Origin: Marinomonas spartinae
GTDB lineage: Bacteria; Pseudomonadota; Gammaproteobacteria; Pseudomonadales; Marinomonadaceae
NCBI RefSeq assembly: GCF_900089775.1
Contig: NZ_FLOB01000008.1
Location: 1-64,000 of the forward strand
DNA length: 64,000 bases
Direction of reading: 5' to 3'
In this document: positions 38,755-46,418 of the stretch, one piece after another
Layout: every line of letters starts with the position of its first letter
Numbering within the stretch: position 1 is the stretch's first letter
Program-made: the position numbers and the translations under genes
Notes under the pieces: generated by a model
Seen by the model: only the letters and a program-made list of their open reading frames with translations
The model's database searches: none
Told to the model about the DNA's origin: nothing

Positions 38755-39579
38755 ATGTCTGGCAGCCTTCCTCATGCCATCTCAAGTCATACTATGATGA
38801 ACAACCCATCATCAGGCTATTCTGCGTTTGACCAGCGCCACGATGATAGTAATGATCAAACCTCCCTTAATGCAGTCAATGCTAAAGCCTCCAGTGATTT
38901 TGTGATTCGACTGTCCGAACAAGGACAAGCTTTGTCTCAAAACCGTGATAAAGAGTCCGATCGTGTCAACGAGAAAGCCAGTGACGACAAAGAACAACAA
39001 AAAGAAGGGGCGACTAAAAAGGCGCTTGATCAGGACAACGACTTAACGCCAGAAGAAGAAAAACAAGTAGAGGAACTAAAACGGCGAGACCAAGAAGTAA
39101 GAGTTCATGAACAAGCTCATGCTTCTGTTGGCGGGGTTAAAACAGGCTCTCCTTCTTACACTTACACCCAAGGTCCTGACGGTAAGCGATACATCACAGA
39201 TGGCGAAGTCTCTATCATCGTTAATCCGACGTCTGACGATCCTGAAAAAACCATTTCTGATATGGAACAGGTGTATCGTGCCGCTTTGGCTCCTGCCGAA
39301 CCCTCCAGTGCTGATAGGAAAGCGGCAGCTGAAGCACAGGCTATTATCCAGCAAGCGAGACAACAACTTGCTAAGCAGCAGCAGGAAAAGCTTTCCACTC
39401 CAAATAGCCACCTAGCTGATTCGAATGTAAATAACACGCGCAATCAGACAGATGCTACAGAGGTTTCCCAAACCCTCTCATCGCAAATAGATACTACCTC
39501 CAGCGTGCAAAATAGTAGGTCCAATGCGTATAAAGACGGCATCAGCCGAAGGGGTGATTTTTTAAATCAGATCGTTTAA
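38755..39579 (+). CDS. Putative metalloprotease-like protein (SprA-related / CJM1_0395 type)
   Basis: 274 aa with a low-complexity, charged N-terminus (residues 1-105, rich in Ser, Asp, Lys, Glu), a conserved core, and another Gln/Ser/Asn-rich tail. The core reads EEEKQVEELKRRDQEVRVHE then QAHASVGGVKTGSPSYTYTQ and DGKRYITDGEVSI; HEQAH (His118-Glu-x-x-His122) is a metalloprotease-type zinc motif, and this core is typical of proteins annotated as putative metalloproteases of the CJM1_0395 family. No signal peptide is seen. Enzyme activity has not been established for the family to my knowledge. It stands between pta and the pilus genes. Confidence 0.72.
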   Translation: MSGSLPHAISSHTMMNNPSSGYSAFDQRHDDSNDQTSLNAVNAKASSDFVIRLSEQGQALSQNRDKESDRVNEKASDDKEQQKEGATKKALDQDNDLTPEEEKQVEELKRRDQEVRVHEQAHASVGGVKTGSPSYTYTQGPDGKRYITDGEVSIIVNPTSDDPEKTISDMEQVYRAALAPAEPSSADRKAAAEAQAIIQQARQQLAKQQQEKLSTPNSHLADSNVNNTRNQTDATEVSQTLSSQIDTTSSVQNSRSNAYKDGISRRGDFLNQIV

Positions 39580-39647
39580 GGTATTGGGACAAAAAAAATT
39601 AGCAGGATGCTAACGTCAGAATTACCAGAGACTTCAAGGAGTGAAGC

Positions 39648-40109
39648 ATGGCAATGTCCCTTACTAAACAGCATGGTTTTACCCTATTAGAACTAATGGT
39701 GGTAATTGCTATTATTTCAATTTTAGCGGCATTTAGTGCCCCAACGTTTGTACGTCAAATCACGAAAGCAAAACTGGTTGAGGCGGAAAATTTGGCCACC
39801 CAAAACCAGTCTTTAGTAGAAGAATACATCCTTCTGAACGGTAAATTTCCAGCTGAACAGGCCTTTAAAACGCTGACTCAACCCCTTCCAGATGACTCAA
39901 TAGCCAAAAGTATTAGGGTCACAAATCCAACTAAAGCGACAGGAAATATTGTCATCACACTTAATGATGATACCGGCATCGATGCTGGTCAAACCATTAC
40001 CTATACTCGTGATAAAAACCGTCAGTGGCATTGTGAATCCGATTTGAAAACATCGGTTTTACCCCCTAAGTGCACCAGTATTAAGACATCGCCTTTGGAG
40101 GGCAATTAA
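39648..40109 (+). CDS. pilA: Type IV major pilin-like protein
   Basis: 153 aa. A short basic leader ends KQHG, then the mature N-terminus FTLLELMVVIAIISILAAFS with Glu at mature position 5, the hallmark of class III prepilins; the hydrophobic helix is followed by a globular domain with two Cys near the C-terminus (CESDLKTSVLPPKC) that probably form the D-region disulfide. It is processed by the prepilin peptidase encoded three genes on. First gene of the pilus string; whether it is the main subunit or a minor pilin cannot be told. Confidence 0.9.
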   Translation: MAMSLTKQHGFTLLELMVVIAIISILAAFSAPTFVRQITKAKLVEAENLATQNQSLVEEYILLNGKFPAEQAFKTLTQPLPDDSIAKSIRVTNPTKATGNIVITLNDDTGIDAGQTITYTRDKNRQWHCESDLKTSVLPPKCTSIKTSPLEGN

Positions 40110-41066
40110 ATGACCCTAGAAGAAATTCTCCTGAGAGCCACTCAGTCTAATGCGACAGACATACATATTGAGCAAACCAAAGAACATATTCAGGTTTCCC
40201 TGCGTCATTTAGGGCAAGTCTCGCCGCTAACTAAGCTGGATGCATCCAACACACTAATTAACCGAGTAAAAATGCGTTCCAATTTAGACCTATCTGAAAC
40301 ACGGCGTAATCAAGAAGGACAGTTTACTTTCTCTCATCAACAACAAGATACTTTTGTGCGAGTGAGTATCATCGCTACTGTAAAAGGTGAAAAAGTTGCA
40401 ATGAGGCTGTTGCCAGAGAAGTGTCGCTTTGATCTCGATAGAATTGGTATGCCCCCCTTGTTATTAAAGGCCTTAAAATATGCGCTTGATATGGGCAGTG
40501 GCTTAATTTTAGCCTGTGGGGCAACTGGTGCTGGGAAAAGTACCACGCTATATTCTTGCTTAAATTATCTAAATAAAAAGGGGAATAAAACACTCTTCAC
40601 TATAGAAGACCCCGTCGAGTATGAGATACCCAATGTATACCAATGTGAACCTAATCCAAGCATTGGGCAACACCCAACGACTATATTAAAATCGCTACTG
40701 AGACAAGACCCAGATGTTATCATGATTGGTGAAATCAGAGATTCGGAAACAGCCAATCTCGCTTTATCCGCTGCTTTAACAGGACACTTAGTCTTAGCGA
40801 CATTGCATACCAACTCAGCGTTAGATGCGGTTTATCGATGTCATAACTGGAATGTAGATTTTTTCTCATTTGTTAGCTCTGTCCGTTTGATTATTCATCA
40901 AAACATGAACTATCAAAAAGACAGCCAACATGCACGGTTCACTGCCCTTGCTCCTAGATGGCAAGGGACCCTACCTTTAGATTACCAAACTCTATTATCC
41001 TCACCTAAGCTCTGGTGTGCTTACAATAAATCCAATATTCATAGTGATGTCGATGCCTTGGTATAA
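40110..41066 (+). CDS. pilB: Short PilB/GspE-type pilus assembly ATPase
   Basis: Secretion ATPase of only 318 aa; ordinary PilB has about 570. The N2 domain (NATDIHIEQTKEHIQVSLRH) and the ATPase core are present: Walker A GATGAGKSTTLYS, Asp box FTIEDPVEYEIPN, Walker B DPDVIMIGEIRDSETA and His box TGHLVLATLHTNSA. Missing are the whole N-terminal MshEN/N1 domain and the C-terminal four-Cys zinc element. Its ATG follows the pilin stop directly. The intact catalytic motifs argue for function rather than decay; PilT-like size, but the sequence pattern is that of the GspE/PilB group. Confidence 0.8.
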   Translation: MTLEEILLRATQSNATDIHIEQTKEHIQVSLRHLGQVSPLTKLDASNTLINRVKMRSNLDLSETRRNQEGQFTFSHQQQDTFVRVSIIATVKGEKVAMRLLPEKCRFDLDRIGMPPLLLKALKYALDMGSGLILACGATGAGKSTTLYSCLNYLNKKGNKTLFTIEDPVEYEIPNVYQCEPNPSIGQHPTTILKSLLRQDPDVIMIGEIRDSETANLALSAALTGHLVLATLHTNSALDAVYRCHNWNVDFFSFVSSVRLIIHQNMNYQKDSQHARFTALAPRWQGTLPLDYQTLLSSPKLWCAYNKSNIHSDVDALV

Positions 41067-42117
41067 GATCCAATCTCAAAAAGACCACAAGCAGTACCAT
41101 TTTTTTGACTCAGAAAAGGACTTGCAGCTCTTTCTTATTAACCAGGGAACGTGGCGAGTTAAATGGTCCGTTTGGCACCCAAAAAAATTTAATTACAAGC
41201 GATTATTAGGTTTCTACCAAGAGCTGCAGAGTGCGCTGCAATCTGGGTTTCAAATTAATCAAGCAATAGACAATCTGTCTCAGATAAGCAGCGACTCACA
41301 CCTTTCAAAAAACAGTCAAGCGATTCTAGAAGAAATGAAAAAGGGCACGGACTTTAATCGGATTATTTCCAACCTTAGTACCACTCACGCCCAAGCATAT
41401 TGCAAGTTAATCCGACCTGAAGGCTCAAGAGAAGATTTGGAGCAAAGTTTATCAGTGTCGATTTTACAATTAGAGACGCTGTTAAACTGGTCAAACCGAC
41501 TATTGAAAAGTATTGCTTATCCCTTTTGTATCATTCAAATCTCTCTGATTATGAAAATACTGCATACGTTCTTTTTGACCAAGGCGACAAGCCACCACCT
41601 ACTCGACATCCTATTGGATATCAGCCTTTACTCTATTACCACCCTAATACAAGGTTATGTTGCCATCAGCTTGGCCAACGGTAATGCCAGTAACCTATTT
41701 GAAAGGCTGAATCCACATTTTCGTTTAGCGAAATTATTTGCTCTTTTGGAGACAACACGTAAAACGGGCTCTCCTCTACAACAAGCACTTTATTCAATGC
41801 CTCGTTATTTTGAACACAGTGGTATAAAACACGATATCTTAATGGTGTATTACAAACTAAAACTTGGACAGGATTATCAGCAAAGCTTCCCAATATATTG
41901 GTTTCCCAATGAAGCAAGAGTTGCCCTACACTCCACTTCTCAAGGCGGCAGTATAGAACGAGCCCTCAAACTGGCAAAGCTCCAACACACTAAAAAATGG
42001 TCGAAAGCCGTGTCCTTATACGAAAAACTCATTCCAGCTTTGTGCCTGATCATCGCCGGTAGCTTTGTCACTTCATCTTTGTTATCGCTTTATAGACCAC
42101 TATTAGAGATCCCTTAA
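41053..42117 (+). CDS. pilC: PilC-type inner-membrane platform protein (divergent)
   Basis: 354 aa with two type II secretion F-like domains: the first about residues 55-180 (FYQELQSALQSGFQINQAID), the second about 230-345 (FALLETTRKTGSPLQQALYS, ALHSTSQGGSIERALKLA), each followed by membrane helices; the last helix is LIPALCLIIAGSFVTSSLLSL. PilC anchors the motor and the pilus base. Shorter than the usual about 405 aa, and more divergent. Its start overlaps the end of pilB: ATG codons at 41047 and 41053 are both possible. Stop is directly before the prepilin peptidase ATG. Confidence 0.78.
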   Translation: MPWYKIQSQKDHKQYHFFDSEKDLQLFLINQGTWRVKWSVWHPKKFNYKRLLGFYQELQSALQSGFQINQAIDNLSQISSDSHLSKNSQAILEEMKKGTDFNRIISNLSTTHAQAYCKLIRPEGSREDLEQSLSVSILQLETLLNWSNRLLKSIAYPFCIIQISLIMKILHTFFLTKATSHHLLDILLDISLYSITTLIQGYVAISLANGNASNLFERLNPHFRLAKLFALLETTRKTGSPLQQALYSMPRYFEHSGIKHDILMVYYKLKLGQDYQQSFPIYWFPNEARVALHSTSQGGSIERALKLAKLQHTKKWSKAVSLYEKLIPALCLIIAGSFVTSSLLSLYRPLLEIP

Positions 42118-42912
42118 ATGTTATTAACTCCAACTCAATCGTCTTTTTTTGCCCTTATCATTCTTAGCTTTGGCAGCTTTGCTGCTTTATTTACTGTTCG
42201 CTGGCCGCGTTTAAGCGAGTATCTATGGCAAAAGGAGGCGCACAATGCTCTCGGTATACCTTTTGAGGCTGAAATACCAGAAAGCATATCGACTGGACGC
42301 TCACGGTGCGAGAGTTGCCATCACACACTCTCTTGGAAAGACTTAATCCCAATACTTAGTTATGGCTTGTTACAAGGCCGATGCCGATATTGCCAAATGC
42401 GGATTTCACCACATTATGTCCTTATAGAAAGTACTTGCTTATGTATCTGTCTCCCTCTTTTAATAACTTGCCACGACCTAATAGAGCTGTCACTCAATAG
42501 CCTATTGATGTGTTCCTTGCTTACTGCTGCCATTATCGACTACCAGCATAAACTCATTCCAGACGAGTGTTGTTTAATTGCCCTTGCCGCCGCTCTACTC
42601 CTAAACATCCACTCGGGCACATTGGAAAATGCGGTTCTTGGTATGATTGTGGGGTATAGTGCTGTTTACCTTCTGCGTTGGGGATACTTGAAAATTAGAA
42701 ACATTGAAGCCATCGGGTTGGGAGATGTCAAACTTCTTGCTACGCTTGGAGCATGGCTAGGGGTATTACATTTAACTACGTTGTTACTCTATGCTAGCTT
42801 AATAGGGATATTGTATATTTTACTGTACCGTGAAAAAAACAAAGAGCCGATTCCCTTTGGACCGTTTTTGTTTCTTTCAGGGATCATTCATTATTATTAT
42901 TTGAATTTATGA
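42118..42912 (+). CDS. pilD: Prepilin peptidase / N-methyltransferase
   Basis: Aspartic peptidase of family A24 that cuts and methylates prepilins (264 aa). A cytoplasmic loop carries the two CxxC pairs (CESCHHTLSW, CRYCQMRIS) typical of the methyltransferase domain; the two catalytic Asp are in IDYQHKLIPDE and GLGDVKLLA. Seven to eight hydrophobic segments. ATG follows the pilC stop directly (TAAATG) and its own stop overlaps the coaE start (ATGA). Confidence 0.9.
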   Translation: MLLTPTQSSFFALIILSFGSFAALFTVRWPRLSEYLWQKEAHNALGIPFEAEIPESISTGRSRCESCHHTLSWKDLIPILSYGLLQGRCRYCQMRISPHYVLIESTCLCICLPLLITCHDLIELSLNSLLMCSLLTAAIIDYQHKLIPDECCLIALAAALLLNIHSGTLENAVLGMIVGYSAVYLLRWGYLKIRNIEAIGLGDVKLLATLGAWLGVLHLTTLLLYASLIGILYILLYREKNKEPIPFGPFLFLSGIIHYYYLNL

Positions 42913-43517
42913 CTGTAGAAAAAAAAATACCTATTGTTGGACTGGCTGGTGGCATCGGGTCAGGAAAGTCAACTATTGCGACTATTTTTAATGAACTCGG
43001 AATACAAAGTGTTGATGCCGATGACGTTGCTCGTGACGTTGTTGCTGTAGGGTCTTATTGTCTCAATGAGATCCAGAAGCATTTTGGCAAAGAGATATTG
43101 CAACAAGATGGTTGTTTGAATCGTAAAGCCCTCCGTGACATTATTTTCAAACAGCCTAAAGAGAAGCTGTGGCTTGAGTCCTTAACTCATCCAATTATTC
43201 GCGATAACCTTCAAACGAGATTAGCTCAATCAACTTCAACATACGTACTATTGGTTCACCCTCTTTTATTTGAGACAAAACAGAACACTATTTGCAGATT
43301 GACGGTTGCTATAGATGCCTCTTCTAAAACTCAAAGGGAAAGAGTATTAGTAAGAGATAATGTATCTTCGGAGCAGATAGATAGTATCTTTGCCAGTCAA
43401 TTAACTAATGAAGAGCGTTTAAAAAAAGCTGATCTCATCATCAACAATGATAATGATATTAATGATTTAAGAAATAAAGTAAAAAAATTACATAATCAAA
43501 TTTTAGAGCTATTATAA
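42909..43517 (+). CDS. coaE: Dephospho-CoA kinase
   Basis: Last step of coenzyme A synthesis (202 aa). P-loop GLAGGIGSGKSTIA, VDADDVARDVV, LTHPIIRDNL and VLLVHPLLFE, then the lid region QRERVLVRDNVSSEQ. The ATG overlaps the pilD stop by four bases. pilBCD-coaE-yacG is the standard gammaproteobacterial order. Confidence 0.94.
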   Translation: MTVEKKIPIVGLAGGIGSGKSTIATIFNELGIQSVDADDVARDVVAVGSYCLNEIQKHFGKEILQQDGCLNRKALRDIIFKQPKEKLWLESLTHPIIRDNLQTRLAQSTSTYVLLVHPLLFETKQNTICRLTVAIDASSKTQRERVLVRDNVSSEQIDSIFASQLTNEERLKKADLIINNDNDINDLRNKVKKLHNQILELL

Positions 43518-43534
43518 GAGAACGAGTATTAAAA

Positions 43535-43741
43535 ATGACCATGATTGCATGCCCTACTTGCCAAAAAAAAACAGAATGGAGCACCGATAATGTTGATCGC
43601 CCTTTTTGCAGTGCAAAATGCAAGTTAATTGACCTAGGGGAATGGGCTAGCGAGTCTTACGCCATCCCACAGCAGACATCAGATGAAGAGGAAATATTTT
43701 CCGGTACGCTAGAGTCAGACCCAAATAAATCATTTCTTTAA
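43535..43741 (+). CDS. yacG: DNA gyrase inhibitor YacG
   Basis: 68-aa zinc protein that binds gyrase B in E. coli. Zinc ligands are seen in CPTCQKKTEW and FCSAKCKLIDLGEWASESY, the family core; the acidic tail is variable. Located 17 bases after coaE. Confidence 0.92.
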   Translation: MTMIACPTCQKKTEWSTDNVDRPFCSAKCKLIDLGEWASESYAIPQQTSDEEEIFSGTLESDPNKSFL

Positions 43742-43768
43742 CTCTCATTAGACAAAACGGATCCTTGT

Positions 43769-45001
43769 ATGGATAGTAGCGATTTTGCAAATAAAAAAGC
43801 TTTGCTCATAGAAGATATGGCCGAAGCTCGCATCATGCAAAAGAAAATGCTAAGCGATTTTGGCTTTCAGCACATTGAAATTGCGATGAAAGCGGAAACA
43901 GCGATGGAGCTACTAAAAACACAATCTTTTGATGTTATTTTATCTGATTACAACCTCGGTAATGGTAAAGACGGCCAACAACTTTTGGAAGAAGTTCGAC
44001 ACTCCAATCTTATTCCTAATACTGCGACCTACTTGATGGTAACGGCGGAAACGTCTATCGAAATGGTAATGGGGGCTATTGAATTCCAACCTGATGGCTA
44101 CATTACCAAGCCGTTTTCACAAGCTGTTTTACAACGACGCTTAAGCAAGCTGTTAGAGATGAAGAGTCGCCTCTATACAGTCAATAAAGCCTTAGATCAA
44201 AAAGATTACGATAAGGCCATGGAAGAAGCAAAAAAGGTTATGGAACAGCACCCTTCTTTAGAGGGGAAATGTCAACGAGTTATCGGCGATTGCCTATTAG
44301 AAAAAGAGCAATATGAGCAAGCTTTAACCTTGTTTGGCAATATCTTGCAAGATAGAAAGATGCCATGGGCTCTTTTTGGTGAAGCCAAAGCCTGTTTCTA
44401 CATGGGGATTCTCGATAAGGCGGAAAATAAATTTCGACAGTTGATGCTTGATAATCGCTTTTTTGTTAGTGCTTATGATTGGCTTGCTAAAATAAAAACT
44501 GCGCAAAAAAAACATCACGAGGCGCAGTCCATTCTACTAGAAGCCCTGCAACGCTCTCCCAAAAATTTACTAAGACAAATCCACCTTGGCGAGCTAAGCT
44601 TTACAATAGGTGATTATTTAACAGCAGAAATGGCTTTTCGCCGTGCTGTATTTCTTGCCAAACACTCTTGCTACAATACATCGGGGGTCTATCTCCACCA
44701 CATTGAGTCCATTGTCAAACTCGCTGAGTCTGCACCCTTACAAAGCAGACAAAAAGAACAATTTAATATTACACTTAAAAAAATACATCGTTATTTTTTC
44801 GAAGAGCCAGATACCAGAGCAAAAACTTATTCTTATCAACTAGAATTGGCCCTGTTAGAGAAAGATTTGGTTACAGCAAAGGGCTTTTTGAAGCTTTGGG
44901 AACAAGAAGCAGAGTCCGGTGAGGCTACAGCACCAACCGACCAACAACTTACTCATTACCACGTCGCTTTTGGGGAACAAAATGAAGAAAATGGACATTA
45001 G
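43769..45001 (+). CDS. Receiver-TPR response regulator (copy 1)
   Basis: 410 aa. An N-terminal CheY-like receiver (about 8-130) keeps all key residues: acidic pair Glu15-Asp16, phospho-acceptor Asp60 in ILSDYNLGNGKDG, Thr in MVTAETS, Lys in ITKPF. The remainder is all-helical with TPR-like repeats (for example DYDKAMEEAKKVMEQHPS, EQYEQALTLFGNILQ, LDKAENKFRQLM), so the output is protein-protein interaction and not DNA binding. It lies 27 bases after yacG and overlaps the kinase gene after it by 20 bases, a clear two-gene signalling unit. A paralogue (46419-48080) lies in mirror orientation. No named family member recognised. Confidence 0.88.
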   Translation: MDSSDFANKKALLIEDMAEARIMQKKMLSDFGFQHIEIAMKAETAMELLKTQSFDVILSDYNLGNGKDGQQLLEEVRHSNLIPNTATYLMVTAETSIEMVMGAIEFQPDGYITKPFSQAVLQRRLSKLLEMKSRLYTVNKALDQKDYDKAMEEAKKVMEQHPSLEGKCQRVIGDCLLEKEQYEQALTLFGNILQDRKMPWALFGEAKACFYMGILDKAENKFRQLMLDNRFFVSAYDWLAKIKTAQKKHHEAQSILLEALQRSPKNLLRQIHLGELSFTIGDYLTAEMAFRRAVFLAKHSCYNTSGVYLHHIESIVKLAESAPLQSRQKEQFNITLKKIHRYFFEEPDTRAKTYSYQLELALLEKDLVTAKGFLKLWEQEAESGEATAPTDQQLTHYHVAFGEQNEENGH

Positions 45002-45635
45002 TACTATCTTAGCAAGCGCCATCCATGAGAGTAAGAACCAAGTTGGCACTCTTTTATATCAGCTCCAAGGACTCAAGGAGTCAATTCCTGAGAGTGATAG
45101 TAAAAATAAAAAAATTACGGTTATTGAAGAGTCTTTAAAAAAGCTCAATGACGAGTGGGTGGAATACCTTTACTTATATAAACTGGCTTCGGATGGGTAT
45201 CAGCTTCATGTCGATACCTTTTCTATTGACGAATTTTTAGATGATCAGGTCTTTGCACTACTCGGCTCTGCAAATGCAAAAAACCTCAAATTAACTTATG
45301 CATGCCCTGAAAACCTGATGGGTGTATTTGATGAAAGATTGATGACTGCCGTCGTAGGCACTGCTGTATATAATGCACTGAGGTTTGCCCGAAGCTCAAT
45401 AGAAATCAATGCCGCTATAGAAGATGACTACCTCGTTATTGGCATTGATGACGACGGAGATGGATTTGATAATAATGAAGAGGAAGATTTAGTCGAATCC
45501 AACACGGGACTAGGCCTCTACTTTGCTCAGCTCTCAGCGAATGCCCACATCAGTAAAGGAAAATCAGGCTTCTTGAAAAAAGAAAGCTCACCGAGGTTAA
45601 AAGGTGCTCGCTTAGCTATTTATCTCCCGCAATAA
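44982..45635 (+). CDS. Soluble sensor-less histidine kinase (copy 1, motifs intact)
   Basis: 217 aa, no membrane segment or sensor domain. It begins directly with a dimerisation helix containing His15 in AIHESKNQVGTLLYQL (H box), then a second helix, and a GHKL ATPase domain: N box VVGTAVYNALRFARSS, G1 DDDGDGFDNNEEED, G2 NTGLGLYFAQL. The ATG at 44982 has GGGGAAC just before it and overlaps the receiver-TPR gene. The TPR protein is its likely partner. Input must come through another protein. Confidence 0.82.
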   Translation: MKKMDISTILASAIHESKNQVGTLLYQLQGLKESIPESDSKNKKITVIEESLKKLNDEWVEYLYLYKLASDGYQLHVDTFSIDEFLDDQVFALLGSANAKNLKLTYACPENLMGVFDERLMTAVVGTAVYNALRFARSSIEINAAIEDDYLVIGIDDDGDGFDNNEEEDLVESNTGLGLYFAQLSANAHISKGKSGFLKKESSPRLKGARLAIYLPQ

Positions 45636-45673
45636 ACTGGCTTCTACTCCCATATATATTTATATCATCAATG

Positions 45674-45705
45674 AGTGCCACATAAGTACAAAGCCTAGTG
45701 GCACT
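45674..45705. terminator. Possible weak bidirectional terminator between the two kinase genes
   Basis: AGTGCCAC and GTGGCACT are an 8-bp inverted repeat with a 16-base loop between convergent genes. No T run, so termination is uncertain. Confidence 0.35.
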
Positions 45706-45723
45706 ATGCATTCCAACACCATA

Positions 45724-46416
45724 TCAGGGAATAAAAATCTGGAAACGACTGCCTCCTAACTCGCCATCATTATCCAACTTCACCCAACCTTTTACTTTTT
45801 TACTATGATGCATATGGGCAATGCTATGGCAGAAATACCAAGCTAACATTTGATTTGTTAAATTAGCCAACTCTTTTTCAGTTACCACATTCGCAAAGTC
45901 TTCCAAAACAAAGTCAGGGTAGCCGTGACCATTATCTTCCAGTGTAATAATCGCACCATCATCAACAGGACAAACCTTGATATCAATACGATTATCTGTG
46001 TATCGGGCCGCGTTGACCAGTGCTATGTCTAAAACTTGAGAAAGTATTGCTGCATCACTATAAACATATATTTGCTCATCAATATCAAAATCAACTTGTA
46101 CGTTAAATCGTGACAATAGCGCAGCATGAGAAATCATTCTCTCTTCAATCAGCTCCAGTATATACACTTCTTTGAACTGCAAGCTCAATTTTTCATTTTC
46201 AAGTAAATAAAGACTATAAAGCTGCTCAGTGCTATTTTGTAGCCGAGTGACTTCATAGTGCAGCGTTTTTGCCTCAAATCTATCTAATGAAATCCCTTTA
46301 TCATCTGTTGGCATCTTCTCAAGCGTATGCTGCAGCAAATTTAGAGAGTTTTTCATATCTTGAATAGACGCATCCATTACGTGATAAAACTCATTTTTTC
46401 TTTCTACGTCGTTCAT
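45724..46416 (-). CDS. Degenerate histidine-kinase-like protein (copy 2)
   Basis: 230 aa, paralogous in layout to the kinase at 44982-45635. The dimerisation helix reads SIQDMKNSLNLLQHTL: the expected His is Gln19. The ATPase domain keeps an N box (IALVNAARYTDN) and a G1 box (TLEDNGHGYPDF), but the G2 GxGLG segment is replaced by ANLTNQMLAWYFCHSI. It is therefore unlikely to be a normal autokinase; it may be a phosphatase, scaffold or decoy. The ATG comes two bases after the stop of the receiver-TPR gene upstream. Confidence 0.8.
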   Translation of the reverse strand: MNDVERKNEFYHVMDASIQDMKNSLNLLQHTLEKMPTDDKGISLDRFEAKTLHYEVTRLQNSTEQLYSLYLLENEKLSLQFKEVYILELIEERMISHAALLSRFNVQVDFDIDEQIYVYSDAAILSQVLDIALVNAARYTDNRIDIKVCPVDDGAIITLEDNGHGYPDFVLEDFANVVTEKELANLTNQMLAWYFCHSIAHMHHSKKVKGWVKLDNDGELGGSRFQIFIP

Positions 46417-46418
46417 GA

